From the NCBI GenBank assembly GCA_964612555.1, contig CAZTBW010000006.1:124001-188000 (forward strand): a DNA stretch of 64,000 nucleotides. The letters are read 5' to 3'. The notes below the pieces were generated by a model. That model saw only the letters and a program-made list of their open reading frames with translations. It had not been told where the DNA came from and did not search any database. Each line of letters starts with the position of its first letter. Position 1 is the first letter of the stretch. Source of the DNA: DAOLCO01 sp964612555 (lineage in GTDB: Bacteria; Bdellovibrionota_C; UBA2361; SZUA-149; DAOLCO01). A program made the position numbers and the translations under genes. This document shows, piece by piece, positions 17,558 through 27,207 of the stretch.

Positions 17558-20500
17558 TCAATACTCCAGAATCTCTCCAGTGCTGAGAAATACAAACTGG
17601 GTTTTTATCTGTTCACTCCTAAGCGAATATTTTCCGGAAACGAATTTCTTATAGGCAATGTCCTGTGAGGCAATAAGGGTTTTATCAGCATGAAGTCCCG
17701 TTTTAAAATCAATTATTATCGCACTCAGGGGTTTGTTTTCCTTCTTTATGACCACAAGCCGGTCAAGACGCCCTGATAACATTTCAGTGGAATCAATCAG
17801 AGAAAATGCTAACTCTCTTTCGAGGGTTATATCATCCGGATTTTCAGCGAATGTTTTGTGGTTAAATATTTTCTGTATAGTAGTGTGAGAAAATGCGGAC
17901 AGAAGATATTCTCGTTCTGTTTTTTCAAGAGATATGTCAAGCTCGTCAAATTTTTTATCTATCCAGGATATCTCTTTTAGTATGGCATGGATTTTGGTTC
18001 CAAAGGTGCTGCCTCTCCGGGCGTTTTTATCAAGGGATTCCCGAATTCTCTGTATGGGGGTACTGTCCCGTTCAGAGGGATAGCGTCTGTGGAGGTTTTT
18101 ATTGATCGAGTAATCAGGTGCTTTGTATGAGAGGTTTTGTAGTGGATATTCTTGCGTGTCATGTATAAACTCCCTGTTGGAAGATTCTCCCAATGGTTCT
18201 TCAGGAAGAGGCGCATCATGTTGATAGAGAATTGTCCCGGGTGGCAGTGAGTCAAAGTAGCCAAATGCACCTCGAAGTATTGATGCCATGCTGGGGGCTG
18301 CTATGGTTCTTTCCCTGCTGTTCTCTGAAGGCTCATGGGGGGGGAGGTAGACAAAAAGTGAATGTACCGCACGACTTAAAGCAACATAGGTCATGGAAAG
18401 ACCCTCTACGGTCATGGTGCTTGTTGCGGCATCAAACATTTCATTAAGCTCCGGATAATGTCTTCGTAGTTTCTGATTACAGTTTGTAAAGACTAGTTCC
18501 GGTTCCTGAAGGGGGTTAGTTTGTTTCTTGAGCAGGGATATGGAGCGAGCGGAGTAAAAGGCATCATCGGTAAAAGGAATAAAAACCACGTCAAACTCAA
18601 GACCTTTACTTTTATGAAATGTCATAATCTTGATCTTGCTTGAAGAAGCGGTTTCAATAGAAGTATGTTTCAGGATATTAACAAAATCATCAAGATCTCT
18701 ACCCCCTTTTCTTTCAAACCCGAGGGCAAGAGTGAGCAGGTACAGACAGCGATCATAGTCAGACGATGAGATGTAAGGGGTAAGGGTGTGAATGATTTCT
18801 CGAAGAAATGCTTCAAGACCGGTACTGGTGTATAATTTAAAGAGAATATCGGAAATATAAGCCGGTGAATCTTCTTTGGAAACACCTCCCGGGATATCGT
18901 GTATAAAAGAGCGAAGAGGGGATTCCATAATATGATGGTATGATAGAGAATCTTTTGGGTGATTTGCCAGTGTAAGCACTGAAATTATCAGCTGAAGTGT
19001 TTTTGAATGGGAAAGTGGTTCTCCTCCTTCTCCGGAAACCTGATATCCGTTCTGATAAAAGAAGCGTTCAAGTGTGCTTGCTTGTGCATTGGTTCTTGTA
19101 AGTATGCCTATGCTTTTTACCGATTGGTTTTCTGTAAACGGTATAATATCTTTTAAAAGCTCTTCCTGAATCTTTTCTGTAATTTCCTGTTTAGAGTATT
19201 TTTCCTGATTTCTTTGAGGGAGGGAGATTGATTTTATCAAAATCTTCCCAAAGGTACCTTTTTTAAATGCTGAATGTTCATGAAAATCTTTCGACCACTT
19301 TTGTGCCGCATCCTGTTGATCTGTGAGTGCGGGGTTTTGTGCTATTCGGGAAAATACAGAATTGATACAGGCAACTACTCCCGTGTATGATCGGTAAGTG
19401 GTGGTAAGGGTAGTTTCATAAGGTTTTAGTTGAGGATAGCGAGTGGTGAGAACTTCAAACAATTCAGAGGTGCCCCCTCTCCATGCATAGATTGCCTGCT
19501 TGATATCTCCTACTATGAGAAAAGAGTGTTCGGAATCAATTTTTGAGAGTATTTCCGAGGCAAGAGGCTCAAGGATATTCCATTGGAGCGGTGAGGTGTC
19601 CTGAAACTCATCAATTAATAAGTGAGAGATGTTGTTATCAAGCCTGTAGTATATATCCTGAAGTTCAATAGTATCTATTGAAGCAGAGAGTATATGAGTA
19701 AGTTCTCGAAAACTGATAAGTCCGTTTTGAATTGATGCCGAAACAATCTGTTTGTTATATTCACTGGCAATAGCGGCAAGGGCAATTGTTTTTTCTTTCT
19801 GTGTTTTTAAAAACTCAGATCGGGCATGTTTATATAAGAGAGATATTCCTTCGATTATCTGAGGGGGTATGGGTTTACTGTAATACAAACAGGTTTTTGA
19901 AAGACATACACTTTCAGTAAGCCCTGATGATAAAATGTCTTCCCATCTTTCTTCCTCGAAAAATCTGAGGAGCTCTTTTGCCTTATTAAAAGTGTTCTTG
20001 TTAACTTTGACCCCATCAACCTCGACAGGGTGTTCGACCTCCATGAGTGATCGAATATGCAGGGGGTCTAAACGTGTATGCTGGTAAGATGCATCAAGTA
20101 TGGCACCCCATACCTCCGGGGATGATGATCTGAACTCTTCATATATCGTCTTCATTTGAGCAAGGAGTGATGAGCGAATAAATGAAGAGTTCTTTCTATT
20201 GCTTAATAATATAAGCAGACTTTTGAGTGTGTCTTTACCTAAGGAAGATATGGTTTGTTCAAGAGCCGTTTCTTCCAGGCGTGAGAGTTCCCAGGGATCG
20301 GCAATTTTCCAGCTGCCGGGCAGGATAAGTTCGGTAAAAAAGGCTTGCCCTATAGATACAAAAAAACTGTCAAGTGTGGAGATTCTGCTTCTGGATTGTT
20401 CTTTGATCAGGGTAGCAAGTACTTTAAGGATTTGATCTTGCTCAAGTAGATTTTCCGGAAGAGAAATTTCTTTAAGAAAGCGTGCCCTGTTTATTTCGCT

Positions 20501-20689
20501 TTCGGTAGCTTGCAGTAGTCTTTTTACTACCCGTTCAAACATTTCTCCTGCGGCTTTTCTTGTAAAAGTACTTGCGAAAATTTTTGAAGGACATTCTCCA
20601 ATGCAAAGTAGTGCAAGGATATGTCCGCTCAGGTGATGAGTCTTCCCGGAACCCGCACTTGCTTTAACAATTGATTGAGGAGTAATCAT
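17558..20689 (-). CDS. addA: AddA-like helicase-nuclease
   Basis: A 1043-residue UvrD/RecB-type helicase with a C-terminal nuclease. Motif I ASAGSGKTH is at 10-18, motif II LLIDEFQDTSPLQW follows, then GDIKQAIYAWRGG, TYRSYTGVV and the late motif MTFHKSKGLEFDVVF. The C-terminal VIIDFKTGL has the PD-(D/E)XK core. This order matches AddA, which with AddB resects double-strand breaks for RecA. Its ATG has GGAGGG 9 bases upstream and overlaps the AddB gene end by 4 bases. RecB is the alternative, but the AddB-like neighbour and lack of RecC favour AddA. Confidence 0.9.
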   Translation of the reverse strand: MITPQSIVKASAGSGKTHHLSGHILALLCIGECPSKIFASTFTRKAAGEMFERVVKRLLQATESEINRARFLKEISLPENLLEQDQILKVLATLIKEQSRSRISTLDSFFVSIGQAFFTELILPGSWKIADPWELSRLEETALEQTISSLGKDTLKSLLILLSNRKNSSFIRSSLLAQMKTIYEEFRSSSPEVWGAILDASYQHTRLDPLHIRSLMEVEHPVEVDGVKVNKNTFNKAKELLRFFEEERWEDILSSGLTESVCLSKTCLYYSKPIPPQIIEGISLLYKHARSEFLKTQKEKTIALAAIASEYNKQIVSASIQNGLISFRELTHILSASIDTIELQDIYYRLDNNISHLLIDEFQDTSPLQWNILEPLASEILSKIDSEHSFLIVGDIKQAIYAWRGGTSELFEVLTTRYPQLKPYETTLTTTYRSYTGVVACINSVFSRIAQNPALTDQQDAAQKWSKDFHEHSAFKKGTFGKILIKSISLPQRNQEKYSKQEITEKIQEELLKDIIPFTENQSVKSIGILTRTNAQASTLERFFYQNGYQVSGEGGEPLSHSKTLQLIISVLTLANHPKDSLSYHHIMESPLRSFIHDIPGGVSKEDSPAYISDILFKLYTSTGLEAFLREIIHTLTPYISSSDYDRCLYLLTLALGFERKGGRDLDDFVNILKHTSIETASSSKIKIMTFHKSKGLEFDVVFIPFTDDAFYSARSISLLKKQTNPLQEPELVFTNCNQKLRRHYPELNEMFDAATSTMTVEGLSMTYVALSRAVHSLFVYLPPHEPSENSRERTIAAPSMASILRGAFGYFDSLPPGTILYQHDAPLPEEPLGESSNREFIHDTQEYPLQNLSYKAPDYSINKNLHRRYPSERDSTPIQRIRESLDKNARRGSTFGTKIHAILKEISWIDKKFDELDISLEKTEREYLLSAFSHTTIQKIFNHKTFAENPDDITLERELAFSLIDSTEMLSGRLDRLVVIKKENKPLSAIIIDFKTGLHADKTLIASQDIAYKKFVSGKYSLRSEQIKTQFVFLSTGEILEY

Positions 20690-23559
20690 GGTGCGGTACC
20701 CTCCCCATCGATTTCTTCAAATGAATCAGGAAGTACACTTCCTCCAAATATTCGTTCATGAAAAGAAGCATGCAGCGCTTTTGGAGGAAAGAATTTTGCG
20801 GCAAGAATATGTTCTGCGACTGTTTGGGCGATGTGTATTGAAGAAGTGCTGATTTCTTCGCTTAGGGTGAGGGTTGCTTCGGTGTATGTATCTTTACTGC
20901 TCAGATTCAGAAGTAGCAGCTCTATTGCAGCAGGGCTCTGGCACTGAGCCGGTAATGAATCAAGTGCCCCGGCAAGAAATGTTCCGTAGAGTGGAAGCTG
21001 AGGGTCAATCCATTCACCACGCCTGAGACATTTTTCAAAAGTATAAGGCTCGTCGGAGGTTTTAATGTCAATGATACGAAGCGTATTGGAAGCAGGATTA
21101 TAGTCAAGGCGGTCAATCCTCCCGGTAAATGGTATGATCGTGCCATTAGAGAGTGATACGGCAGAAGACTCAGGGAGGGGATGTTCAGAAGAGATGTTAA
21201 GCCAGCCTTGTCTCGCGGTGTCCGTGTGCCACTCACAGAATAAAGCGAGCTTTCTTTTGAGGTTATCTATTTGTAATTTCATGCTGATTGAAAGTTTTTT
21301 ACCCAGTCTTTCATTTATTTCCCTGTCAAGAAGCTCATGTGAGTAAGAGATCAACGATGCTGAACCTAGTTCAGGTTTATCAGATGCTATTTTAGTAATT
21401 ATTCTACTACACTCATGCAGGATAACCCCTTGTATTGGTATGGGGATTTCTTTTGAAGAAAAATCGGGATTTTCGATCTTCCATATGTAGCGTAGAAAAA
21501 ATTCATAAGGGCAGCGTATATACGATTTGATAGCTGATGCAGAGAGGCGAGACAGAGGAAAATGAGAATATGGTTTTGATGGTATCTGAAAGGGAAAAGG
21601 CAGTTCAGGTTCAGAAGAGTTTTTCTCTGTTTGTTGATGAATGCTAAGCTCCTGATAAAATTCTTTTAAAATTTCGATAGACTCTCCTGGCTCTTCAGAC
21701 AGAATTAATCTTGAGAGTTTTAGACGATCATTTTGCAGATTCTTTCTTGATGCAAAGAAGCGTATGTAGGCAGTGCTTTGAGCGATACAGCCGAGTTGGT
21801 ATCTGTTAAGCGCATAAAAACCCGTATTGGTTTTTAATCCGAGTATGTGTCTTGTTTTTTGCGGAAGAAGAGGGTCGGAGGATATTTTTTGTGGGATTAG
21901 CTCTTCATTACAGCCGGTAAGAAGCTTGCAAGGTGCATCATCCAGAAGGAGTTCATACCACCCCAGAAGTTCTATCCCTGATTCTTTCTGAGGAGGTAGT
22001 TCTTTTTGATAAAAACTGTCTTTTATGAGTTGGTGAAATTCGGAAGGGGATATCGTGGAAGGGTAGGAGTTTGAGAATTCAAGTATGTTTTCGAGAATTG
22101 TAAGTATTTCGTTTATTTCGGGAACTTCGGATTCCAGAGGAGAGTGCAGAAGAGAAGACGGTTGAAGTGTTTTGTCTTCTGCCGGGGTTTGTTTCTCGAA
22201 TAACAGTAAAAGGAGTTCTTGTATGAGCTCACAGTTTTTGGAAATGGAAATCGTTTCATTTACTTGATGTATCTTTACATCATTAAGGATGCTTCTTGCA
22301 GTGGATAAGCGCTCCTGGACAGTTACAGGTAATTTCTTAAGTGGAGACAGAGAGCTCTGAAGAGTAGTGAGAACCAGAGTATCAATATCTTCAGAAAGAT
22401 GCTTGTTAATAGTTTCAGGGCTGTCGAAGGCGATTTTATTTTTGCTGATTACTGCTTCCAAAAGATTTTTTGTAAGCGGATGACGCAGGAAATCCCTGAT
22501 TTCTACATCACCATGTGCCCATACCGCACAGAGCTGAATTATCCAGGAACCGAGGTAGGAATCACTGATTCTTTTTATACCAGGTGCAAGTACCGGATAC
22601 CCCTGTTCCTCGATATGTAGAGTGAGAGGAGCGATTTGTTCGTTCTCCAGTATCCCGACACTGATATGAGGCATCGAAATTTCAAATGTCTGAATTTTCT
22701 TTATTTCATTAAGTACTTCCTTTGGTGTGTCGAGAGAGGAATTGGAAAAGTGCATGGTTGCCAGTGGTAGTGGCGGCAAGGAACAATTCTCCCAGTACTC
22801 TGGAATAATTCCCCCCGTTTCATCAAAACCGTTTGCGTGTTCTTTGTCGGCAAAAATTAAAGAGGTAAAATGTTTATTTCTGTAAGATAGAATAAATTTT
22901 TTCTGTTGTGGAGAAAGGTCATGGCATGCAAGCAGAAAAATCGCAGAACTTGCTTCGATTTGTTCATTACATGGCAGGGAGTCGGGCTTTGAAAATTCGT
23001 CATCCAGTTTGTGTTCAGAGAGGTAGGTATTAAATGCGGTGATAAGTTTATCCGCTACCTGCCACCTGCGATAATTCTTATCGGTTTCATCTAATGCAAG
23101 TTTAAGCGGTATTTGAGACGCTTCAAGCAGGTATTGTCCAAGTTCAGTTCTCAGCGTATCCAGATACTGTGCGAGTGGAGTTATGATTTCATGAGTGAGT
23201 GTGAAATCTTTTTCTGAATAGAAAGATTTTACCAATGGAAAATTTTGTTCAAGTACCGATTTCCAGATCAAAATCTTTTGGGGAAGTGTGAGTCGTGTGT
23301 TGCAGTGGTCAGTAGTAATCAGATCGTTTTGCAGTAGGAAAGAGGGAGGAAGTAAAATTGCATTTTCGAGATTTGCTCTGGAAGTCAGGAGCTCCGTGAG
23401 TCTTCTTTGTGCTCTTCGAGAGGGCAGTATGAGGAGCATATTTCTGAGGTCGTATGGAGTTTTACTGTCAGCGGCAAGAGAAAGAAGATGGTCGCACACA
23501 GTCCATAGAAAGGGTCTGTCCCATCCCAGATAAACTTTTTTTAAATTCTCCGAGGACAT
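20686..23559 (-). CDS. addB: AddB-like nuclease subunit
   Basis: A 957-residue protein with an N-terminal inactivated-helicase-like region (LLILPSRRAQRRLTELL near 45) and a C-terminal PD-(D/E)XK nuclease with RIIDIKTSDEP. CPYEFFLRYIW, shortly before the nuclease, matches the region that carries the first Cys of the AddB iron-sulphur cluster; I cannot confirm the other three Cys. It begins one base after the RNase gene ends and overlaps AddA by 4, so all three are one operon. Identity is from architecture and neighbour; overall sequence is divergent. Confidence 0.82.
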   Translation of the reverse strand: MSSENLKKVYLGWDRPFLWTVCDHLLSLAADSKTPYDLRNMLLILPSRRAQRRLTELLTSRANLENAILLPPSFLLQNDLITTDHCNTRLTLPQKILIWKSVLEQNFPLVKSFYSEKDFTLTHEIITPLAQYLDTLRTELGQYLLEASQIPLKLALDETDKNYRRWQVADKLITAFNTYLSEHKLDDEFSKPDSLPCNEQIEASSAIFLLACHDLSPQQKKFILSYRNKHFTSLIFADKEHANGFDETGGIIPEYWENCSLPPLPLATMHFSNSSLDTPKEVLNEIKKIQTFEISMPHISVGILENEQIAPLTLHIEEQGYPVLAPGIKRISDSYLGSWIIQLCAVWAHGDVEIRDFLRHPLTKNLLEAVISKNKIAFDSPETINKHLSEDIDTLVLTTLQSSLSPLKKLPVTVQERLSTARSILNDVKIHQVNETISISKNCELIQELLLLLFEKQTPAEDKTLQPSSLLHSPLESEVPEINEILTILENILEFSNSYPSTISPSEFHQLIKDSFYQKELPPQKESGIELLGWYELLLDDAPCKLLTGCNEELIPQKISSDPLLPQKTRHILGLKTNTGFYALNRYQLGCIAQSTAYIRFFASRKNLQNDRLKLSRLILSEEPGESIEILKEFYQELSIHQQTEKNSSEPELPFPFQIPSKPYSHFPLSRLSASAIKSYIRCPYEFFLRYIWKIENPDFSSKEIPIPIQGVILHECSRIITKIASDKPELGSASLISYSHELLDREINERLGKKLSISMKLQIDNLKRKLALFCEWHTDTARQGWLNISSEHPLPESSAVSLSNGTIIPFTGRIDRLDYNPASNTLRIIDIKTSDEPYTFEKCLRRGEWIDPQLPLYGTFLAGALDSLPAQCQSPAAIELLLLNLSSKDTYTEATLTLSEEISTSSIHIAQTVAEHILAAKFFPPKALHASFHERIFGGSVLPDSFEEIDGEGTAP

Positions 23560-25647
23560 TTATGATGTTTTACCAGTTTCATTTATGTATAACTTGTTCT
23601 GAAAATGATCCAGTTTGCGGATTTTTAAATACACTTCTTTACCCAGGAGTGAGCTATGATTTTTTCCCTCTTCAAGTGGTTCAAGAGGAGTAAAGGGAAG
23701 AGTTGCTCCAATCTCATCTATTTCAGCGAGGGGTCGTGGAGGTTCTGCCCGTACTATGATTCCGGAAAAGGATTGAAATTTTTGTTGGGTAATATAGCGT
23801 AGCAGCCAGTATCTGTTTCTTTCACGTTGTATGAGGTTTGCCTCATCCAGACCCGGAGTAAGTTGGGAAATGATATCTTCTATGTCGTTGTGAGTGTAAA
23901 GAAGTTCTCCCTGAAGAAGAAAATGAACAAGTTGACGCTGGAGGACAAGATCAAGTGCTCTTCGTATTGGTGAGGTTATTTGGCAATATGCATCTAATCC
24001 CAAGCCGGCATGAGGTCCGGAATGTATGCTCGTTCTTGATCTTTTCAGATAGCCCCGTTTGAAAAATTCTCGTGCGGGTCCATCGGGGATAAGAGCCGCA
24101 TCTTTATCAAGGTCTCCTTCGGGTGCTTCCTGAGTTCGGTATGCAAAGGGAATATTATGCGCCTGAGCAAACAGGGCTGCCGTTTCATTTGCAATAACCA
24201 TGAGTTCGCTGATAAGTTTTCGAGCGGGAGTTTCGTCATTGTTGGCAATTAGGCTGATTCTTCCATTTTGTGTGATGGAAGGGATGAGGTCTCTTCTTGT
24301 GAACTGTAATGAACCTCGCTCAATACGACCGGTCTCGTGAAAAGATGAAAAATCCCAAAGAAGCATAAGGTCACTCTTCCTTTCATGGGGGAGGTCGTCG
24401 CACAGGATTTTGTCAACCTCTTCATATGACATTCTTTCTTTTACGGAGATGTTGCAAGGAAGGAGTTCTCTTGACTTGATGCTATAGTCGAGATTTACGG
24501 TGATAAAAAAGGATAAGGCTGGGCGGACGGCACCTTCTTTAAGGCTGAGAACACCTTCTGAAAGTGATTGTGGTAGCATTGGGATAGTTTCGTCCGGACA
24601 GTATATTGAGGTAGCTCTTCTGAATGCGGCTTGTTCTAAAAGACTGTCTTTCTGGATTCGATAGCTTACATCTGTAATATGCATCCCTATTCTATATCCG
24701 TTTTCTATCCGCTCAATAGAAACGGCATCGTCAAAATCGGCACTTGATTCACTATCTATGGTAAAAATATCAAGAGAAGTAAGGTCTTTTCTGTTCGTGG
24801 GTACTTCTTTTCTGGACTCCTGAAATAAGCGTTCTGCTTCATTTCGTTCTTCACTGCTGAAACCCGTAGGTCGCCCGAGACGAAGAGGGATGAGGTTCTG
24901 ATGCTCTTTAAAGTGATCTATGTGCGTAAGCAGATTGAAGGCTTTTTGATCAAGCGAAGTGTGTTTTGGTAATTTCATTCCCGAATGAAGTACCATGTCT
25001 TCTACCAGGTCATGATATAATTTAAGTTGTTGAGCTTTTTTTCCTCCCGCAGCGATTTCCTCTATATATGCGATTGAATCGGGTAGTACCGCTTTTTTAT
25101 CGCCCATTATTTTCTTTTGAATTGCAAGGCGAAGAGCGAGTTTTTCAGATTCTGTTTTGAGATTTTCAGAACGTACTGCTTTAGACTCTTCTACTTCTTC
25201 TTTTGATCTGCTGCTGAAGCCATCTTTATGTCTTTTGAAATATATGCGATCTCCGATAAGTGCTCTCCTGAGAGAGATTTCTGTAAGGGGAGTGTTCTCA
25301 AGACCGGATAAACTGAAAAGCTCATCAAGGGAATAAATTTTTTCAGGGGAGCTTATTTCAGCCCAGATTTTTTCTATTTCAATTCCGGCTACCGTATCTT
25401 TAATATTACCGGAAAGTTTTTTCAGTGCCTGTTTGTTTTTTTCTAATGCAGTTTCATGAAGGAGGTACAGACGATGATTTGCAAGCACAAGCTCTTCCCC
25501 TTCCTCGTTATAGAGGAACCATTTACCTTTTTTTTCTTCCAGTGCGATTGCAAGTATGGGTTTTCCGTGTTGTTCGTATTCGACAACTGCTCCGGGACTG
25601 ATAGTGTGTCTGGATGAAATGGAATGGCTCTGTTTGGGTAATTTCAA
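23560..25647 (-). CDS. RNase II / RNB-domain exoribonuclease
   Basis: A 695-residue 3'-to-5' exoribonuclease. The catalytic RNB domain starts about residue 290 and has SSADFDDAVS, with the metal-binding Asp residues, then ITDVSYRI, IYCPDETIPMLP, AYRTQEAP and SPIRRALDLVLQRQL. The long N-terminal half and weak C-terminal S1-like end resemble the cyanobacterial/plastid RNase II type more than E. coli RNase R. The start is TTG at 25645-25647 with AGAGG upstream. Its adjacency to addB is tight. Confidence 0.88.
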   Translation of the reverse strand: MKLPKQSHSISSRHTISPGAVVEYEQHGKPILAIALEEKKGKWFLYNEEGEELVLANHRLYLLHETALEKNKQALKKLSGNIKDTVAGIEIEKIWAEISSPEKIYSLDELFSLSGLENTPLTEISLRRALIGDRIYFKRHKDGFSSRSKEEVEESKAVRSENLKTESEKLALRLAIQKKIMGDKKAVLPDSIAYIEEIAAGGKKAQQLKLYHDLVEDMVLHSGMKLPKHTSLDQKAFNLLTHIDHFKEHQNLIPLRLGRPTGFSSEERNEAERLFQESRKEVPTNRKDLTSLDIFTIDSESSADFDDAVSIERIENGYRIGMHITDVSYRIQKDSLLEQAAFRRATSIYCPDETIPMLPQSLSEGVLSLKEGAVRPALSFFITVNLDYSIKSRELLPCNISVKERMSYEEVDKILCDDLPHERKSDLMLLWDFSSFHETGRIERGSLQFTRRDLIPSITQNGRISLIANNDETPARKLISELMVIANETAALFAQAHNIPFAYRTQEAPEGDLDKDAALIPDGPAREFFKRGYLKRSRTSIHSGPHAGLGLDAYCQITSPIRRALDLVLQRQLVHFLLQGELLYTHNDIEDIISQLTPGLDEANLIQRERNRYWLLRYITQQKFQSFSGIIVRAEPPRPLAEIDEIGATLPFTPLEPLEEGKNHSSLLGKEVYLKIRKLDHFQNKLYINETGKTS

Positions 25648-25688
25648 AGCGCCTCTGACTTACTGGATGTGCTTGTTTTATAAGGGGT

Positions 25689-26024
25689 TTATTCTATAAA
25701 GGTAGGTGCCCGAACACAAGAGCCCTCATTTTTTATAGTAATACCAAGTGTTTTTGCAATGCACTCATTTTGGTATTCCTTATTGTCACAGCCACAGATG
25801 ATGGATTGGGTAACATCGCAGGTGTGAGGAGTGGGAGCACAAATGCCTTTATTATCCAGCCCTCCACAGTTGGAACCAAGATCACAATACATATTCACCG
25901 GGCAGGTAAAATTTATACCCCCACCGCAGGGGATGCGCGGGAAGTTTTCCGGGGATTCCCCGGTGCAGCGAGCTATTAGAATGGTACATGTTGCTAATAG
26001 AAGGTATATGTATTTTTTTTTCAT
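25689..26024 (-). CDS. Kazal-type inhibitor-like lipoprotein
   Basis: A 111-residue exported protein. The N terminus ends in a lipobox-like IARC (Cys 20), so it is probably lipid-anchored. The rest is Cys-rich: ICGCDNKEYQNECIAKTLGI near 75-95, ending NEGSC, is the core of a Kazal serine-protease inhibitor domain. An additional Cys-rich segment from about 33 to 66 precedes it. Kazal domains are best known as protease inhibitors; whether this one inhibits anything is unknown. No strong ribosome binding site is seen. Confidence 0.7.
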   Translation of the reverse strand: MKKKYIYLLLATCTILIARCTGESPENFPRIPCGGGINFTCPVNMYCDLGSNCGGLDNKGICAPTPHTCDVTQSIICGCDNKEYQNECIAKTLGITIKNEGSCVRAPTFIE

Positions 26025-26070
26025 AATGCTACGCTCTGTTTTATCTGCGGGGCTTTACCCTCGGGATAAT

Positions 26071-27207
26071 TTATATTTTAGAATCCATTAGAGCAATAAT
26101 TTCTTTACAGAGATCATTTTCGGACTCCGGCGATTCCTTATCGGTGTTGGAGAGGATATATGATTTTAAAGCTTTGTAAGGGTCATCTTTCTCTCTGGAG
26201 AGATTATTATTTATGGTTTGAATTGCAAGGATATATTCCTTGATATTTTTATTAATTTTGAAAGATTCAAGGAAGAGATGGAACCTGTCAAAGTAGGTGT
26301 AGTAAGCAAGAAAAAGCGCATTATTGGCTTCCATGCCTAACTTGGAGTATATCTCAAGTTTTTCTTTTTCAATCTCCCCCTCGCTATTCCCCTTGTTTTT
26401 TTTCTTGTCAAATATTTCATTTAGACTTTTATAGGCTTTGGAAAGTGCGTGAGCATGGGTGCACTCACGAAGAAAAAGTGTCTGAGAATCTTTTTTCTTC
26501 TCCGGGTCCGATGTGTGATGTGTGAAATACTGCAAGGTGCCAAGAAGTCCCACGGTATGGGCGAATGTTTCATTGAATGAGGTCGATCCGGGAATCCACA
26601 AGGTGGTATGGGTGATCTCATGTACGACGGTATTGAATAATTGAAGATCGTCAAGGAGCAGAGTTGAGGGCATAAGAGGATCGTTAAACCAGCCAAGAGT
26701 GCTGTAGGCGGCAGTTGTTCGCAGTGAAACATCCAAGCCTTGTCCCAAAAGTTTTTCCTGTTCTTTTTCGGCATCTTTTTTTGAGAAGAAACCTTTATAG
26801 GGCAGTGCTCCAACTACAGGAAAATTCCATAAATAGGGCTCGAGCTTGAATTTTTCAGCAGCGGTAAGAACCCAGATTGTTGGAATGTTTTTTCTTGTTG
26901 CATAGGTGGTGAAGGTTTTTTTGGGATTAAGTCCAAGTTCTTTGGCGAATGTTCTTGCTTCTTTGGTGAGCTTGAGTTTGTGTTTCAGTTCTTGGGGAGT
27001 CTCAGGGTCATTAAGACTTTTTTCTATTGATTTTCTGCTGAGTAATATTCGAAACTGTTGATATCCGGCATTGGTATAGTAACCGATGCTGCAACCACTT
27101 ATGCCTGCACACATGAGTAACATAAATAGTACTTTGGTAGTCTGTCTGAAGAGTCCAGTACCCACCTTCCGGAAATTACCATCCAAAAGGATACTCTTGT
27201 GGGTCAT
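26071..27207 (-). CDS. Putative metalloaminopeptidase lipoprotein (PF10023-like)
   Basis: A zinc-peptidase-like lipoprotein. HEITH at residues 196-200 (from this start) and NETFA, with Glu 213, are the likely metal-binding and catalytic residues. The signal peptide ends ISGC (Cys 39). Many residues match the bacterial putative aminopeptidase family. A longer reading frame continues upstream inside the SGNH gene and is unlikely to be used. The ATG at 27207 overlaps that gene's end by 32 bases; a GTG at 27165 would give a more usual signal peptide, so the start is uncertain. Confidence 0.72.
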   Translation of the reverse strand: MTHKSILLDGNFRKVGTGLFRQTTKVLFMLLMCAGISGCSIGYYTNAGYQQFRILLSRKSIEKSLNDPETPQELKHKLKLTKEARTFAKELGLNPKKTFTTYATRKNIPTIWVLTAAEKFKLEPYLWNFPVVGALPYKGFFSKKDAEKEQEKLLGQGLDVSLRTTAAYSTLGWFNDPLMPSTLLLDDLQLFNTVVHEITHTTLWIPGSTSFNETFAHTVGLLGTLQYFTHHTSDPEKKKDSQTLFLRECTHAHALSKAYKSLNEIFDKKKNKGNSEGEIEKEKLEIYSKLGMEANNALFLAYYTYFDRFHLFLESFKINKNIKEYILAIQTINNNLSREKDDPYKALKSYILSNTDKESPESENDLCKEIIALMDSKI

